From Chiridota heheva (Eukaryota; Echinodermata; Holothuroidea; Apodida; Chiridotidae): a stretch of DNA of 64,000 nucleotides. The position numbers and the translations under genes are program-made. Location of the stretch: the NCBI GenBank assembly GCA_020152595.1, contig JAIGNY010000196.1, positions 1,460,001 to 1,524,000 on the forward strand, in the 5' to 3' direction. Positions 61,701-64,000 of this stretch are shown here, one piece after another. Numbering within the stretch: position 1 is the first letter of the stretch; the number at the start of each line of letters is the position of its first letter. The notes under the pieces were generated by a model that ran no database searches, was not told where the DNA came from, and saw nothing but the letters and a program-made list of their open reading frames with translations.

Positions 61701-62952
61701 GGGAGGGGAAGGTGATATGGGTGAACACCAGCATTTCCTTTTCTCGTTTTCTAACAACAGCATGACAATCTCAGAGGTTAAGCTTGGAAATTTAAATACA
61801 GCCCACAAATGTGTCAAAGTCAAGTTTCAAAACAGCCCACAACTTGCAAATTATCAGTCAAGTTTCAAAACAGAACAAATAAAACCAAAAGAGAAAAGAA
61901 ATACTCATCACATAACCTGTAAGGAGAACAAAAAGAAAATTGAAATGAAAATATTATTTCAGTACACGATTGAAACCTTCGATTCTTAAGAGAAAAACGT
62001 ATAGGCATATTGTTTTTTCTGTTGTACATAACTCTGCAATATTAAACAGTTAAAGTTAGCCTAAAATCGGGACTGTTTTCTATAGCATACCACAACAACT
62101 TTTCATTAAGCTCCTGACATTTGTCTGTGCAGATACTAAGTGTTTTCACTAAAAGTGATTTTTTTCTGTCATGATCGAGCGTCTATAGAATGCGTCTGCT
62201 ATTTGGAGCATTGTCCAATTGCGGCTGTATTTATTTTCAATGAGTCCAAGCATCTGTGTCTACGTCATGGACTCGTGGTCTAGGCGGATTGTCAAATTTG
62301 GCAAAGAACTGTCATGACAGTGCAGGCCTTGTGCTAATACTTTTAACTTACTTCTGCCGATGATGGTATATTTTCAAGCTACATCATCATATTGTCAGCA
62401 TTACGTTTGAAATAAGTTAATCTCGGAAGTACTTGAGATAAGACTGTAGAGCCAAAAACATAAGCCCTCGGAAAAGATGGTTAAAATAAACAATTGGAAT
62501 TAGTCGTCCCCATATGGTCATATGGAGCCAAAAATATTCCAGTGGGAATATAACCCATGGGGAAAAAATGGATGAAATTTCTTCTCTCAGAATTTGTCAT
62601 CCATATGGTGAGGCAAAAATCTTACCCCTTGGAAACTGTCTTCCATAAGGGGGATCTGACTAAGTAAAACTGGAAAGACCCATACCTATTGAAACGGGCA
62701 GTTGATGAAAGGTTAAAGTTGAAACCTTATTACGCCCATTTATATTCAACCACAAACTTCATGCAGCTGTTCAAGAGCAGTGTGCAGGTAAACAATTGCT
62801 CCAGGTTAACTTGAAATTCCACTAAAGCTGAACTTGTCTATAAAGCTGCTCAGATAATTATCAATTAAATCAATCGTATGAGAACAAATTGTCTGGTGAA
62901 TGCTTATAACTGCATTGATATTTGTATTAGGAAAAAAACATTATAAATCAAC
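58731..62952. other. Flank, nothing recognised
   Basis: C-rich runs at 59640-59720 and 60090-60130, and repeated ccctagattttacac / aaaatcacaagaa text at 60800-61000, suggest old repeats. No gene was identified. Any start exon of the cysteine synthase could be here. Confidence 0.4.
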
Positions 62953-63868
62953 ACAAATCTGTAATAATGGCCATTCCTTAAGGATTATATACAAATCTGT
63001 AATAATGGCCATTCCTTAAGGATTATATACAAATCTGTAATAATGGCCATTCCTTAAGGATTATACACAAATCTGTAATAATGGCCATTCCTTAAGGATT
63101 ATATACAAATCTGTAATAATGGCCATTCCTTAAGGATTATATACAAATCTGTAATAATGGCCATTCCTTAAGGATTATACACAAATCTGTAATAATGGCC
63201 ATTCCTTAAGGATTATACACAAATCTGTAATAATGGCCATTCCTTAAGGATTATATACAAATCTGTAATAATGGCCATTCCTTAAGGATTATACACAAAT
63301 CTGTAATAATGGCCATTCCTTAAGGATTATATACAAATCTGTAATAATGGCCATTCCTTAAGGATTATACACAAATCTGTAATAATGGCCATTCCTTAAG
63401 GATTATATACAAATCTGTAATAATGGCCATTCCTTAAGGATTATATACAAATCTGTAATAATGGCCATTCCTTAAGGATTATATACAAATCTGTAATAAT
63501 GGCCATTCCTTAAGGATTATACACAAATCTGTAATAATGGCCATTCCTTAAGGATTATATACAAATCTGTAATAATGGCCATTCCTTAAGGATTATACAC
63601 AAATCTGTAATAATGGCCATTCCTTAAGGATTATATACAAATCTGTAATAATGGCCATTCCTTAAGGATTATACACAAATCTGTAATAATGGCCATTCCT
63701 TAAGGATTATATACAAATCTGTAATAATGGCCATTCCTTAAGGATTATACACAAATCTGTAATAATGGCCATTCCTTAAGGATTATATACAAATCTGTAA
63801 TAATGGCCATTCCTTAAGGATTATATACAAATCTGTATTAATGGCCATTCCTTAGGTATTATATACAA
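62953..63868. repeat. 38-bp satellite-like array, 24 copies
   Basis: Unit acaaatctgtaataatggcc plus attccttaaggattatat, containing the palindrome ccttaagg. Copies are nearly identical apart from a T/C site (tatata versus tataca); only the last unit is degenerate. Confidence 0.98.
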
Positions 63869-64000
63869 CAGAGGAATACTTTTTTCTGCTTGAATTAATC
63901 CTTCCTAAATTTTCATGCAACTGGTACATAAGAAAACAATAAAAATAACTACAATTTTAAAACGGATTTTGTTTAATGTTTGACGGGTAATATTGTATTT

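Noticed and set aside
62953..63868. CRISPR-like regular repeats
   Set aside because: Direct tandem copies without spacers, in an intron-bearing animal genome.

Overview
The window is AT-rich animal nuclear DNA. The two protein-coding genes have long introns with GT/AG splice sites, and the rest is packed with microsatellites, minisatellites, MITEs, SINEs and decayed non-LTR retrotransposons. The repeat spectrum (RNase H-type non-LTR fragments with a (CAAA)n tail, tRNA-derived SINEs, craniofacial-development-2-like reverse transcriptase relics, THAP/P-element and piggyBac-type relics) suits an aquatic invertebrate. The phylum cannot be fixed from sequence alone.

Gene 1 (minus strand, 2602-15180) is a nearly textbook EGL-9/EGLN (PHD2-type) HIF prolyl hydroxylase in five exons. 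An N-terminal MYND zinc finger and a disordered linker lie on exon 1, and the 2-oxoglutarate/Fe(II) dioxygenase core spans exons 1-4. Its introns hold retrotransposon relics, an (AT)n tract, a THAP/P-element relic, a long-TIR element and SINEs. A MITE ends only 59 bp upstream of the ATG.

Gene 2 (minus strand, at least 25108-53848) is a PLP-dependent cysteine synthase of bacterial (CysK/alphaproteobacterial) type. Ten exons were recovered by splicing and encode 334 residues in one continuous frame through to the stop. Only an N-terminal exon is missing, and it was not found. It lies about 9.9 kb upstream of EGLN on the same strand. In C. elegans the cysteine-synthase-family protein CYSL-1 binds EGL-9 and relieves HIF-1 from it, so this neighbourhood is notable even if the linkage proves fortuitous.

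The most unusual structure is a minisatellite at 40741-41370, inside the cysteine synthase gene. Its repeat unit is a copy of the 3' end of exon 6 plus that exon's 5' splice site. About 21 decoy donors therefore follow the real one within a 1-kb intron.

Layout: 1-2601, EGLN 3' flank with SINE, non-LTR fragment and a 20-bp array; 2602-15180, EGLN; 15181-25107, intergenic (paired MITEs, (AAT)n, two minisatellites, RT relic, a hairpin-ended dispersed repeat, two piggyBac-type MITEs); 25108-53848, cysteine synthase; 53849-64000, upstream flank (hairpin-ended repeat, 450-bp (AT)n, copy of the 19-kb minisatellite repeat, and a 24-copy 38-bp satellite at the right edge).
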